A stretch of DNA of 64,000 nt from Nemertoderma westbladi (GCA_032718475.1 JAUCBJ010000832.1:39883-103882), one strand, 5' to 3'. Numbered from the stretch's first letter, positions 11,655 through 23,600 are shown. Translations and numbers: made by a program. Notes: generated by a model not told the origin, from the sequence alone.

Positions 11655-11915
11655 CCCACCCCAGCCCAATATATTGGATGACTCAACTCTAAGGCGACCC
11701 TTCCAATAGGCAACACTTTCCTACCACCCTCCTGTAGGTCTTCCTATCTTTGGCCCCTATCTTTCCTCCGATACTCACTTCCACGGATCTAATTCTTCCA
11801 TCTTCGTCCCCCATCAGTCCAACTTATTGGATGACTCAACAACCTAAGGGCGATTCTTCCAGCAGGAACTCTCCCACTGCCTCCCTGTAGGTCCTCTTAT
11901 TCTTCGCCCCACTCT
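11655..11915. repeat. two tandem copies of a ~152-bp unit
   Basis: TTGGATGACTCAAC occurs at about 11674 and again about 152 bases later, each followed by similar AGGCGA, CTTCCA and CTGTAGGTC blocks. The repeat sits just 3' of the BEL/Pao relic that reads on the minus strand. Confidence 0.55.
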
Positions 11916-13780
11916 CTATGTCAATTCCAACTCTCGTGGAATTGACCTTCCCTTTTCTTCCACCCTCAAATCGGGTCTTTCCGTCACCTCACTGATCTCC
12001 TCGTGGTCCCCTGGCAGCAAAATGCCACCCTTCATCTTGTCGCCATTTGGCAGTAGAATGCCGCCCCTCATGTCATCCTCTGTGATACATGCCACTTCTG
12101 CCAATACTCATACCAATACTCGCCAGGAACATCTATGTTCCATCCCATTCCCTCTAGCTCCTGTTCATCGAATCCATTCTCCTCCGCCCACTCTCTTGCT
12201 CTCGCTTCTCCTCCTGATTCATCTATCGGCGGTATTTTTCTGGACTTATCCTCCATCCTTTCACCACGCTCCACTATGCGTGGTTCCAGATCCATACCCA
12301 TCCCCGACTCCTGGCGTCCTCCCCTGGGCTGCTTCTCGTATGGGTCCTCTCCATCACCCGTCTTTGGTTTCTCCTCTATGTCCTCAACAGTACAGGACAG
12401 CATGCATCCTGATGTTTCGGATACACCAAATGGTGTACTCATCTTAATTGGGCCAGTGAGCGTCCATCCAAATGGCGTGAGAATGGCCACACGGCTCACG
12501 AGAAATCGATGTTATCCAGGTACCAATATTGCTCGACCTCTATCTTTGTGGGTCGCCTGGCATTAATATTGATAGATTCTATTATCTGAATGGGTTCGAT
12601 GGTAGCCCCATAATCGCACCCTGGTGTTATCGCCGCTATCTCGCAACACTCCGTTCTTATTCTCATGACCTTGTCCTTATTGGAGATAGTGGTTACTGCC
12701 ATCTTGCTTGGCCTCATCCGTAACCCTATCTTTTCGGCCATCCAACTCTCCGTTAGCGTGAATGCTGCTCTGCTATCGACCCACATTAGTGTCATAACCG
12801 ATGGCCCGTTCTCTCCTATTATTCTCACTGGTACTACTCCGAGTAGTACCGTCCTCTTCCTCCTTGCTCCCATTGTGCTCGTTGCCATGGTTTGGCCTCC
12901 AGTCTCATCAGTCTCGTTGTATTTTATCGGTGGTTCCTGGCATTCATCCTTCCAGTGTCCTCCTACCGCGAATCGATGACAGAGTCCATTCTTATCAGCG
13001 TAGGCTATCCGATCTTGTTTGAGTAACGCCTGCCAATGCTTACAGTCTATGGTCTTATGGGTCCCATCTCTATGCAGTTGACATTTGTATTCAGGATTGT
13101 AGCATTCCTTGTATAGCCCTTCACTTATCGCCCATAGATTCATATCTAGCAGTTTAGTGTTTTGGTTATTTGAACTCGACTATGGTTATTTGTTTCTGTC
13201 CCTGCCATGGTATGGCCCTATTCCCAGCTGCTTATGGACTACAAGTCCCCTGCGTTGCCGCATACGGTAGTGATTGTCTTATTTTTGGAAGTGCATTCGC
13301 CATACTATGTTCGTGTTTAGGCCTGTTGTATTCAGCTTTCGGCGCCTTCCCCAAACTGTCTTCGCTGTAGACTGGGTCTGTGATCAATTCAGCTTCATAG
13401 TTAAGGAAGTTCGACATCTCCTCCAGCCATGGCTCCGCACCTTTCTTCTCCCGGGTGGAGAAAGCGATCTTTCTCCACTTGTTTCTCAGCCAGGTCGACA
13501 GTTCCTGCGCTATTGTAGTGATGTTGTTTGATGCACTAAGTTAGAAGGTTGCATCCAGGGTCTTTAATACTATTAGCGCCTTTTCCACTTTATTCGCGAA
13601 GGTTTTAATGCTGACATGGTTGTCCTGGAGTCCGCCTGATGTTATTCCCCTTAAGGTTTGTCGGATAAACGAGGAGAGTTACTGGATTTGTTCCACAAGC
13701 TATATCTCAACCGAGGCCGGTGTATTATTCCAGTAGTAACGAAGCTGTGATGTTGGTAGATCATCCAGAGGCGTGAGAAG
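11916..13780 (-). pseudogene. decayed BEL/Pao retrotransposon, gag-protease part
   Basis: Read on the minus strand. From about 13780 to 13230, in shifted frames, is a gag region with LRYYW.NTP, SSFIRQTLRG, a HVSIKTF..KVEKAL block and LSTWLRNKWRK. From 13143 to 12496 is a Cys/His knuckle region (CQLHRDGTHKTIDC, CHRFAVGGHWKDEC) followed by an aspartic-protease-like stretch, VRIIGENGPSVMTLMWVDSRAA. The expected D-S/T-G active-site loop reads DSRA, so it is probably inactive. From 12499 to 12068 comes the post-protease tether with ILTPFGWTLTGP, the BEL hallmark of an A-x-T-x-LGW-x-L-x-GP block. No reverse transcriptase or integrase follows; the next block on this strand is the unrelated LINE. No LTRs are visible. 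Confidence 0.7.
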
Positions 13781-13797
13781 CCATTCGGTTCTTACTG

Positions 13798-15043
13798 ATG
13801 GTGACGTTAGCGGATCATGGGAACGTCGACTGCTTGAGGGAAATCTTATGCGTGAAGTTCCTGTGTGATGTTCTGATGCAGATTACAGACTACGACACCT
13901 TGGACAAGATTGGAGCTCCAGGGAGGGAGAGTAGGTTATTCAGTTGGCTAAATAAATACATAAAGGTATGGGTCGCAGTGGCTACATTCCCGGATGATGT
14001 GGTGGTTGACCAAGCATGGTTGAGGAGAGAGGGTTCCTATACCCAATATGACGACCCTAAGGCCATTGAGCGCATATGGACCCCATCCGACGAGATACAG
14101 CGTCAGTGGAGGAAGACGGAGGAATTCTTGGAGGACTGGTGACTGATGTTCTACGATAACGAGGGAGGGTCTCATCAAGAATGCCTAACGAGTAAATGTA
14201 TTTAAATTCGCTCGGCTGATGGCGTAACCCACGTGTTTATGTGCATGAGAGCGGACCGGGATAGACTGGAGCCAATCATAACGACGCAGTATTGGCGTGG
14301 GAAAAATCCCCGGGAGCAGATTCTAGAGGTATTTAGGCAAGGAGGTATGCATGGAGCAGAGCGGATAGATGTGGTCCAAGAAGGATAGGGAGGCATTTCT
14401 AAACCAAGATTATGTCAAGGTAGGATCAGGTGTCCAGAGCGATTTAGAGAGTGATTTCAATGCTATGGCGGACCCGGAGGATCGATTGCCGAGACCGTCC
14501 ATTGATACAAAGCTATTACTGCTATGGGCATAGGATATTGGGTATAGAGAGTACCCTAATTCTGGCAAGACTGGTATGGGTTTTATAGCGCACTTATTGT
14601 ATAATTGGGATTTTAAGTTGAAGACTCAGAAGAAGTATGAGGAGGCGTATGGTGAATATAACACGCCGCCGGGAGCTGAGTTCAAATCGCATTTCAAGCG
14701 GCAAGCGTTGGTATATTGGAACATTTGCGCACCACCTTGTGCTTCGTTGCAGTATTATTTAGTGTTGGAGTCAAACACGGTAACTTGCTTGATAACAGAC
14801 ATAGTCGCAAGAGTTTTGAGTTTTTGAGGGTGAGGATGCCTACTTCGTTCCAGAACCGCAACCCTTAACCAGAGAAGATGACATTGTTCTAGACATTGGG
14901 AAAGAAGGAAGTGCGAGACTGATTGGAGAACTCATATATGAGAGGGTTTGGTTCCCGCAAGCACGTAGATGAAAGCTGTGCGGTAGCACAAGACATGGTC
15001 AGAAGACGTGTGACACTGTGGTCGAACCAGCGCACAAGGTCTG
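13798..15043 (+). pseudogene. gag-like zinc-knuckle gene, 5' part (interrupted)
   Basis: Several open stretches in shifted frames (13798-14142; 14370-14530; 14576-14827; 14930-15043) give a charged, Trp-rich gag-like protein. It ends in a Cys-rich motif whose first cysteines are read from about 14968 (LCGSTRHGQKTC). At 15043 the frame is cut exactly at the LTR element's target duplication and resumes in the same frame at 27305 with the next knuckle, CHWCNKMDHSFYTC. It is related in its knuckles to the gene at 36670-37836 (minus). The gene already had frameshifts and stops, so it was probably dead or dying before the LTR insertion. Confidence 0.55.
15039..15043. repeat. target site duplication, left copy (GTCTG)
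   Basis: GTCTG directly abuts the TGTTTG start of the LTR; the identical 5-mer abuts the other LTR at 27305-27309. BEL/Pao elements usually make 4-6 bp duplications. Confidence 0.9.
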
Positions 15044-16231
15044 TGTTTGCGCTTTTAAGACCTTTGACAGTTTAACCTGCCAAATTAGAATGTCTTTTGG
15101 ATGATATATATTCTTTAGCTTATGACGAGTATTTGATACACTACATTAGCCGAAGCCAGTCTATGCGCAATCATTCACCCATTGGATATACCCGGGAGAC
15201 TGAGTTCGGAGCTTAATGATTGATAGTGTAAGCCTACTGTATTATTCGACTGATCGTAATATATAATCTCTGACAAATATTATTCACTTTCGGGAAATAT
15301 TAACAGTTCCTTTAGGACGTGGCGCTCTAAATATGTAAACAGAGTTATGACTTAAACTAGACCCAACGAAAAGGCTATAGATTAACGTATATGGCGCATT
15401 CTTTAGGAGATGCTTTGTTATCAGTTACAATCATACACAATGCCTCACAATACTGCACACTAATCTGCCGACCTTCACTAAATTTGGTCACGTATAAAGA
15501 GAGCAACAGACAATTTATGTTGGGCATATGAAATAGCATTAGATTCACTTCAAACCACTCAACATAGGTCGCAATCGTTTATCTGTAACCGGTCTCTCTA
15601 ACCTTTAGTATATCAAGAAGGTGGGGTGTCTGACTATTGATCAGTATTCCGATATAATAATTCATCAACAAATATAACGAATAACCAACAGCAAAAGCAG
15701 TAATGTAAGATATGAATTGCATAGATATGTATGATAAGATTGTAATTAACTCGGTAACTCAAGTTAGTCGTTTGATAACAGATATACGTTCTATAATTAA
15801 GCCTACTAATGTAAAGCTAAAGAACGCTGATATACGGAGGTGCTAAAAGCCGATGTTCTTAGGCTCTAGCAAAAAACATAACACTGAACTACTGAGTTTC
15901 TGTATATACCTCCAACACAGAGACAAAAAACGCTCTGATTGGTCAACCGAACAACGAGAGAACAAAGAAACAAAGAAACGTCGACGTGGCAATATCAGCT
16001 GTTAGCCGTCGTCATGGTAGCGACACTGTTTTCAAGAGTATCCAGCCCATCGCATCACGAGATTGCGGATTATGTCCTCTAAAGTACAAATACAGTACAA
16101 ATACAGAAGAAATGACTTTTATGTCCTCTAAAACACCAGTACAGCAAGGACACGGCCTTTTTATGCCTGGCAAACCAACTACAGAGTACTTTAAGGGAAA
16201 ATAACCGGTTAATGACGCAAAAGCTTTTACA
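15044..16231 (-). repeat. 3' LTR of the BEL/Pao element
   Basis: 1188 bp, TG...CA termini, nearly identical to 26116-27304. A 72-codon ORF repeated in both LTRs is a by-product of the repeat, not a gene. On the element's coding strand it follows a purine tract GGGAGCGG (complement of 16232-16239), the expected plus-strand primer. Confidence 0.9.
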
Positions 16232-16257
16232 CCGCTCCCAGAAAATGGGATTTAAGT

Positions 16258-17833
16258 CTATAAAATATAACAAATCACAGTTTCTAAAATATAAAGATAC
16301 TCTAAACAGTTAGTCTTTCTTACGCAGACGGCGTTTACGCAGTTTTTTGAGGCTAGCAAGAGTCCTTTTCTCTTTGGGGCGAGCCACTTTACTAGGAGGG
16401 CTATAAATCCTGGGTGAAGGGTGCAATATGATTGCATCAGAAGGTGTAGGATTATGGTCGGGGTATCCGCCGTTTCGATATGCTTCTCCTCGAGCTGATT
16501 TTCCTCCGCTCGTAGCTGGATACGTTCATCCAAAAACTCTCGCAGAGAATGGGGTTGTCTAAGTTCGATATCTTCTTAGAGATTCTGGATTTCACAATCG
16601 AACTGAGATAAAGACAATTCGTTTATCGCTTGGACTTGCTGTTACAACTTACGTTTATCTGAACAAACGCAGGTTTCCTTTCTGATCTTTGTAGAATAGC
16701 GTTTAACTCGTTTGGTACAACGTTCTCCGCCACTTTGGTGACAGGTTATATCGTGTTAAGCCGGGACGATGGTAAGGGTTAAACGGCGATATTAAATGTC
16801 CGCGTCCCAATCCGGCTAGGTAGGATGGGCTAATATCTAAGAAGCCCACAACTGGGGTGCCACCGACTAATCGTTCAGGTAACACTAGATCTTTGAGCAG
16901 TGAGTACAGCTCGGGAGGATCCGTCATACTAATAGGATCAAGAGTCTGAGGTCTCACTAGGGAATGAGGAGTTCTGATCGAGTATTCCGAAACTCTGATC
17001 ATAGGTTTATTTAAGGACCGTCTGAGTCGAACGAGCTTAGGGGATACATCGAACAAGTTTCGCTCGAAACTCCCGTAAGTATAGCGAGTAAAACCGTGTT
17101 TAAAGCAACGTCTCCGCGGATGTTTATGTCTTTCCGTTTGTTGGTTGGGTCTTGGGCATTCATCGCAATAATACCAAAAACGCACATCTTGTAGGGGAAA
17201 CGCGAGTGATCTTTCTCCAGCTTACAATATTCCTCCATCCGTTCGAAGCTATCCGGTACAACAGGTAGCGATCGATCGGCGGTAAGATACATCATAGTGG
17301 AATAGAGCCGTTTGAGTCCTACCATGCGGTCATGATGTATACCTTGAGGATATCGAGTTTCTAGATTCTGTTGACTGGTAATATCGAGATAGGTTTCTCT
17401 CAAGAATTCCAGGTATTTGCTGAAGTCGCTGCGTTTATCCGGCTCTTCAACATCTGCACTTTCGAGCCGGTTTCGAATAGAATTTTCGTGTTCGAGTCTC
17501 AGTTTATCGTTCCGCTTCCGCTGGGTATGATATTTAAATAAACCATTTCCCTTTGGTGTCTATATCGTTCGTATCGTGTAGGTCGATAGGATGACCAGTA
17601 GTTAAGAAGTTCATATATATACCATTACGATGCGTATAGCGAGCGGTGAATTTTCTACAGTCCAACTCACGCGTGAGCTGCTCTTGGGACATTGGCGGTT
17701 CGATATAACGACCATCGTCCTCCGCACCAGCAGTTGGACCAGCGTCGCCGCGTATCAAGATATCGACAAACGATTGTAAAGGTAGAGTATATCGCTCCCT
17801 GATACCAAGATCATCTTCTATCAACTCAATCAT
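16258..17833 (-). CDS. unidentified ORFs in the 3' part of the BEL/Pao element
   Basis: Minus-strand open stretches 17833-17534, 17403-17011, 17185-16703 and 16533-16258 follow each other and overlap in different frames. The first opens with ATG at 17833 (MIELIEDDL), 30 bases from a divergent ATG at 17863. A Cys/His segment (YYCDECP..NQQTERHKHPRRRC) is seen near 17100-17170. The last ~40 codons before 16313, in another frame, form a very basic tail ending LRKRRLRKKD that resembles a nuclear-localisation or nucleic-acid-binding end. I recognise no family. The place, between integrase and 3' LTR, is where BEL elements sometimes carry an envelope-like gene, but I see no signal peptide or membrane span. 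It may be two or three exons, or one frameshifted gene. Confidence 0.4.
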
Positions 17834-17862
17834 ATCTGCTATATAAGTTTATCCATATTATA

Positions 17863-18036
17863 ATGAGTTTATATTTAGGCGAGCGGGCGTCGCTGCCTAC
17901 CCCTCTCTGCCCCCGGACAGTGCGAGATCCTCAGCGCTGGTGTACTTTCGCCGATGTGCCTATCGCCAACGTCGTAGCTGCACAACGACTACAACAACCA
18001 GCACGAGCCACTCCACCGTCCGTCCCAAAGGCTTAG
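17863..18036 (+). CDS. small divergent ORF inside the BEL/Pao element
   Basis: 57 codons on the strand opposite to the element's genes: begins MSLYLGER, contains CPRTVRDPQRWC and FADVPIANVVAAQRLQQP, ends SVPKA. It lies in a GC-rich island within AT-rich surroundings and starts 30 bases from the minus-strand ORF at 17833, a head-to-head arrangement. Composition looks protein-coding rather than random. Function unknown. Confidence 0.35.
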   Translation: MSLYLGERASLPTPLCPRTVRDPQRWCTFADVPIANVVAAQRLQQPARATPPSVPKA

Positions 18037-18474
18037 ATATACTTCAGGTTCTTACTGGAGAGTTAGGGTTACTTTCACAATTGCGACTCGCTACTGTAAA
18101 CACACCTTAGTAGTAACATTCACCTACAAAGGCACAAATTCCACGTAACAGTCACAAATGGTACACATTCTATCACACATTCAGGTCATTTGTCCGTTAG
18201 TCAAGTGCCTTCCAGAATGTCACGTTGTTATTATGTATCCTTGGATACTAGCGGTGTGCTATTTATTCCGTATGCTATTCAATACGCAAGCCCTTTATTG
18301 TTCTTTTAACTCACTTCTAATTCTAGCGTGGTTGTTGCCATGGTGACATTATGGAAAGCTAGCGGTAGAATTAGGGTAATTCTCATGCATACAGATCTGG
18401 GATGCTATTTAATAGTAATTCTTTAATGGTCAATATCCCCTTTATACATGATTCTATGAATTTTATCGGCTATT

Positions 18475-18725
18475 GACTATACATTGGAGATTCTCGCACA
18501 CAAATACACTTAATAGAGTGAATCTCCGCTCCCATGATCTATTAATTAATGGAATTTTGGGAATGTTATAAATTGTCTAAAATGACAATTTATTAAATTG
18601 ACTATACATTGGAGATTCTCGCACACAAATACACTTAATAGAGTGAATCTCCGCTCCCATGATCTATTAATTAATGGAATTTTGGGAATGTTATAAATTG
18701 TCTAAAATGACAATTTATTAAATTC
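18475..18725. repeat. two tandem copies of a 125-bp unit
   Basis: The segment starting GACTATACATTGGAGATTC is repeated almost exactly with a 125-bp period (18475 and 18600). It lies in the non-coding part of the LTR element between the integrase relic and the 3' ORFs. Confidence 0.9.
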
Positions 18726-18784
18726 ATTAAAATATCTGAATTTAAATTTATTCCCGTAAATTTTATTATTTAATGTTAAATAGA

Positions 18785-19060
18785 CACAATTTTATTCCAG
18801 AACGTGTCTGGGGACTGGGATCCTTGATTCTAGGAATTTTGTCCTTTTAAGAGTATCGGTAAGTGCTACGATATCTTAATCGACTAGAATTTTAAAGGAT
18901 CTGATATTTGACAGATTTTGTAAATATTAATAATTAATATTTAGGATGGGCACCAGTTTATTCCAGAACTAGTCTGGGGACGTTAACCATTGATTCTAGA
19001 ATTTTGTCTTTCAAGTATATCGGTGGGTGCCGCGATATCTTAATCGACTAGAATTACAGA
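18785..19060. repeat. two diverged ~165-bp repeats
   Basis: TTTATTCCAGAAC, GTCTGGGGAC, TTGATTCTAG, TTTTGTC and ATATCTTAATCGACTAG occur in the same order at about 18790-18890 and 18957-19050. Confidence 0.75.
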
Positions 19061-19611
19061 TGGTCAAAGGGTTTAACAGATTTATTTTGCGTTATACGCT
19101 ACTGTTAAAGGGACATCACGCTACTATATGTATTATTTAATATACGGTATGAGAGCAATATCGCACGAAGCAATGTCAGTGTGAAGAGGCAAGTCGTTTC
19201 CAAGGTCTACCCAGTGCTTGGTTTAGCCGAGACACGAGGATCTGAACTTTGCATTCCTAATACTCTGCCTACCAATAATACTTGAATATAGTAGTGGCTT
19301 TATTGTACTTTAATAAGTACGGATATTTCATCTTACTGTAGTCACGTATTTATAATATGATACGGACAGTAAGGAAAGAGAAAAATAATTATTTCTCGCC
19401 GTCGCACTAAATATATATTATAAGTAATTACGTACGTAATAAACACTAATATATTGCACTAATCTACTAAATGATCACTAAAATAACATGTTACTAAATA
19501 AAATTAAATAAAACGATTAAAATAAAATTACATAATAATACATACATAAATATAAAAATAAAACAAATACAAATATAAAATAATATGGTCACACACCCAC
19601 TCCAGCCGTTG

Positions 19612-20046
19612 TTAAGTTGGGGAGTCCCTAGATGTTTGAAGGATTAGGGAGGTGGTCGTGGGAAGAGAATCTTGCCTTCCACAGTTTCCGGAGAGTCCTC
19701 CATTCCCTTCCGGTAAACACAAACGACCGACTGGGTGATTGAGTCGCTGCATCCCGAATACAATTCCAGGTTTCCTCTTCGTCCTGGAATAGTGACGATA
19801 TAAACATCGCTCTAGGTACACGACGGCCTTACAAAGCCGATTCCAGGAGCTATAGTGGTCCGTCGCTCCCTGCAGGAGAGGTGAGAGTCCCTGCGAGACG
19901 TCTGATGTTCCAGAGCTCCAATCGCTCTCTCTGATCTTCATGAAGGATCCACTCGCGGTGGGGAGGTCCAGATCCACGGCGTCGTCCCTGGCAATATGTA
20001 ATACCGACAGATCTATCCCGGGTTCAAATAACTCCGATCCACCCAT
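19612..20046 (-). pseudogene. BEL/Pao integrase N-terminal remnant
   Basis: The middle of this frame carries DHYSSWNRLCKAVVYLERCL, matching the F-S-S-W-x-K/R-L-x-R-x-V-A segment that precedes the integrase zinc domain in BEL/Pao. No zinc HHCC pattern or DDE core follows; the rest looks frame-shifted. Confidence 0.55.
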
Positions 20047-20115
20047 CCGGGTTTTAGGTTTGACTTTCTACGCTCCCTTGGCTGGTCTAATCTCAGTCGG
20101 AGTAAGATGGGGAGG

Positions 20116-20340
20116 TCATTCATCCTCCTTACTCAGGAAGTCGGGTTCACCTAACCGGTCTGTAGTATCTGTCAGTTCTTGAGGAGTTGCTCCCCTGGAA
20201 GCGATGTCAGTTGGATTAAACTTCTTGGGGCAATATCTCCATTGATCTACATTGGAGCTAATATCGTCATTATCTGAGGAGTATGGTGTTCCCTCAGTTG
20301 GGTCGTCTCCCTCACTAGTATCATCTTCCCATTCACTCAC
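20116..20340 (-). pseudogene. BEL/Pao RNase H end / linker remnant
   Basis: 75 codons with WRYCPKKFNPTDIASRG and GEPDFL, the conserved W-x-Y-V-P-x4-NP-A-D-x-ASRG block that follows the RNase H of BEL/Pao elements. It starts 25 bases after the tether stops, so about 600 residues of RT and RNase H have been lost between them. The join is a clean internal deletion or a product of splicing (see findings). Confidence 0.75.
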
Positions 20341-20364
20341 CTGGCAGACGCGATCTTGAAGCAG

Positions 20365-20676
20365 TCATTCTCTGAGCGTTCTTCGGGAAGGTCCAGTAAG
20401 GTACCAACCTACTCTAGTTCTTACCGCATAGGTCTGAAGTGGTTGCGGTTGAGCAGGTCGTTTCTCCAATGTCTCCAGCGCCTCATGCGCGTTTTGACCG
20501 ATTAATATTTGTACTCCAGGATAATCGGTGTCGAATCTAGGAATGTTAAGTTGTTGGGCATGATCATCTTCGTCCCAATTATAAGGTTCCACTTGGGTGG
20601 TAGCGAAGTTCTTTATTGCCACCATTTTGACTGACCTTATACTGTGTTCTCCTAGTTTATCCTGTGGACCACTCAC
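20365..20676 (-). pseudogene. BEL/Pao protease end and tether, frame-shifted
   Basis: 103 codons overlapping the gag-protease end by 20 bases in another frame. Contains VQILIGQNAHEAL and VRTRVGWYLTGP, the BEL/Pao pattern D-x-LIG, then an LGW-x-L-x-GP block, which normally links protease to reverse transcriptase. It opens with GTG, so it is either reached by frameshifting or is a broken continuation. It stops at LRE where an RT domain should begin. Confidence 0.7.
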
Positions 20677-23600
20677 CTATATAATAGTCAGCAGACACAG
20701 CAGATTTCCAAACCTGCATGATCCCTGACATGTTTAGCTTGGTTCGGAACTTGGGTTGTCCAGCAAAGATGTCTTCGGCTAGTTCTTTATCGATGAATGT
20801 TCCTGTGCTGCCGGAGTCAAGGAGGGCGTTCACTATATAGCTCTTCTGAGGTCCGTGGACCTGTAACTGGACTACAGGAAATTCTCGGATTCCTACATTT
20901 GAAGTTGGCGCTTTCCAAGATTGTTGTTGATCTGAAGTAGTTAGGGTGAGGTCGCTGTCTGTGTCTTTCTCATACATGAGTGCTCGATACACTGCGGTGG
21001 TGTTTATTAAGTAACAGGATTCGTTTTGGTCGGAGAATTCGTCCGTATAGAATCCTTCCATCTCAGATTGATCAGTGTCGTTCACATCACTGAATTGGAC
21101 ATGTAGTTCGGAATCACTCACCTGACTCGGACTATTTCGCTCGAATTCAGTGTGCAACAAGATATGATGTTTCGCACGGCACTTTGCACACCTTGCGTCG
21201 GAGTAACAGGTTCGCCGTTGGTGTCCTCGTCTGAGGCAATTATAACACAACCGCTTATCCCACATGACTTCCTGTCTCTCTTTTAATGATTTCTTTAAGA
21301 ATTCATCGCACATATTCAAGCGGTGGGGCCCGTCGCACAGCACACATTTGGGTTTGATGTTACTTACTTTAACATGTGCTGTGTGGTGCACGTTCGTTCT
21401 TTCCTCGGGCTTTCTCACCTGAATTCTCTTGGGAGACGTAGGAGGAGTTTTTCTTACCTGTTCTCTCCTGTCATTGGTTCGAGACTTGAATTTACTTACC
21501 TGGTCTTTAGGCGTTTTATTGACATAATAAGATCTTTCAGTGTCTTTCCCGCTATCCTCTCCTTGAGAAGTCTGGCTTTCGCCGTCGTCTGTATAACACA
21601 CTGGTGTTACCCTTCTCCTAGAAACGGGTTTCTCACTTACCTTGTTTTCCAGTGTCTTCTCTCTGGACTGCCTTAGGAGCTGTAATTTCACTTCTCCATC
21701 TAAGAATGACATGAGATCAGCCATGGTAGGGTCTCGTCGTTGTTGTTCCATCATATATAACACTTTCTTATCCCAGCGTGTACCTACTCCACCCTTCGGT
21801 AAAGTAGAAGCCACTGCTCTAATAACCATAGCACTCTGATACTCATGAGACTTACCTAGCCAATCTAATTGTCTGCAGATCTCCTGAATCTCATCGGAAA
21901 ACTCTATAATTCCGCTGCTAATAAACTTTCGGGGCGCTACCAACTTTGCATACAAATACCCAGCTATGTTATTCCTATTACCATACCTGATGTTTAGTGT
22001 ATCCCAAACTTGTCTTAATCCGTCTGGATGTCCAATAAACTTTAACGCCATTAACTTGGGAGATCCTTCCAAGCACTCGATGAGGAATCTAAGTTTCTCT
22101 CCATTAGATAGCACAGAGTTCTGTATGTTATCTTTGTAATATTCATTAAAAGGTAACCATTTCATCTCATCTCCATTGAACTTGACGATCTCTCCCACCT
22201 TTACCGCTTGCCGGGCTTCGGTTCTAGCCATTTGACGCGTAAAACTTTCTTGGGCCATCGTGTTATTTAATATCGAGTTATCGGTATATAAATTTCTCGG
22301 ATTGTGATCCGGTCTATAGGGAATATCATTATCAACAGGTCTATAATTACCCTTAATAGGGTTCACTATAGGAGTTTCTACTTCGCTAGCAGTATAGATG
22401 CGTGTAGGCTCCACACCTTGCGCATGAGATACTTCAGACCTAACAGGTTGACACATTGTTACAGGGGGTGGTGGTATACCCCTTTGTGTATTTACTAATT
22501 TATCGCGTTCTAGCGCGATACTTTGCTGCACTTCTTGCAACTCTAGCCTACTTTCCCTTACTGTGCCTTTGAATTGTTGAACAGTCTCCTGCATCTGTCC
22601 GAGCAGGAGATCCATCCCCCGTCGTCTCTCATCCACCCATTCGACCGCCGAAGCGGGATTCGCCAACGTTGTAGCGGGCGGACGAGGGACAACAGGCGAG
22701 AAATCATGAATATTTCGCTCGGAGTCCAGGGTATGAACTGTCTCACGGACTGTTCTGCTGGGCACAGGTAGCTTAGTGCTGTGCAAAGGGAATTGAGAGG
22801 TAGGTTCAGGGAGTACAGGTGTCTCTACGACCGAAAGGGTGGCTTCGGGAACAGACCTAACTATTTCGGGCTCATCTACTATAGTAGGGAGTCTCTCTAT
22901 TGTAATTATTTGGTCTGTGGGTTCTGTACTACCTAAGTTGGTGTTATTTAGTTGCCTTCTAACAGCTGGAGGCAAATCAGGCAATTTCTGACGATGGGAT
23001 GTTCTTTTACGTCTGCTTAGGTGAGATCTATTTCCTTTGCCTTCAGTATCGGTGGTGTCGCCTTCCTCAGATGATGTATATCCCTGTTTTTTGGAAGTAG
23101 ATCGACTCATCATCTGCATATTACTAGCTGTTAACTGTTTATTTATGCAGTCTTGATTCTCCTGAATGTTTTCCAATTCTAATTGGGCGATCTCTTCAGC
23201 CGCTCTCCGTTCTGCCACCGCTATCTTTCTTTCCGCTTCTGCCGCTGCTGCCGCTTTTGCTTCTGCCGCTTTTGCCTCTGCCGCTGCCGCTGCCGCTGCT
23301 ATTTTCTTTCTGTCTTCTATAAGTTTTTTCTTTACTTGCTCTTCTTGGACTCTAGTGATGCGGAGGAGTTCATCAAATTTAGCTTGGTTCGCAGCTAACA
23401 TTTCCGCATCGATTGCGTCCAGCACAAGCTTGGTTCCTTCACTATTAGGGCTAAGCCCCTCCAACCTTCTCCTCAACTCTTCATCTCCTACAAAGCGTTG
23501 ATAGTCTGACAGATAGATGTCAATAGCATCCCTCTTATGCGGTTTCTCTGCTGTCACTTCGCTTTCTTCTTGAGAAAAAGTGGCGTCGGTTGATTCTTCA

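Noticed and set aside
12022-12566. Pro/Ser-rich plus-strand ORFs
   Set aside because: Antisense to the BEL/Pao relic, whose minus-strand frame carries the recognisable LGW-type tether.
15986-16204. 72-codon ORF, repeated exactly at 27059-27277
   Set aside because: It lies inside the two LTRs on the strand opposite to the element's genes and repeats only because the LTRs do.
23166-23501. Ser/Ala-rich plus-strand ORF
   Set aside because: Antisense of the Ala-rich coiled coil of gag.
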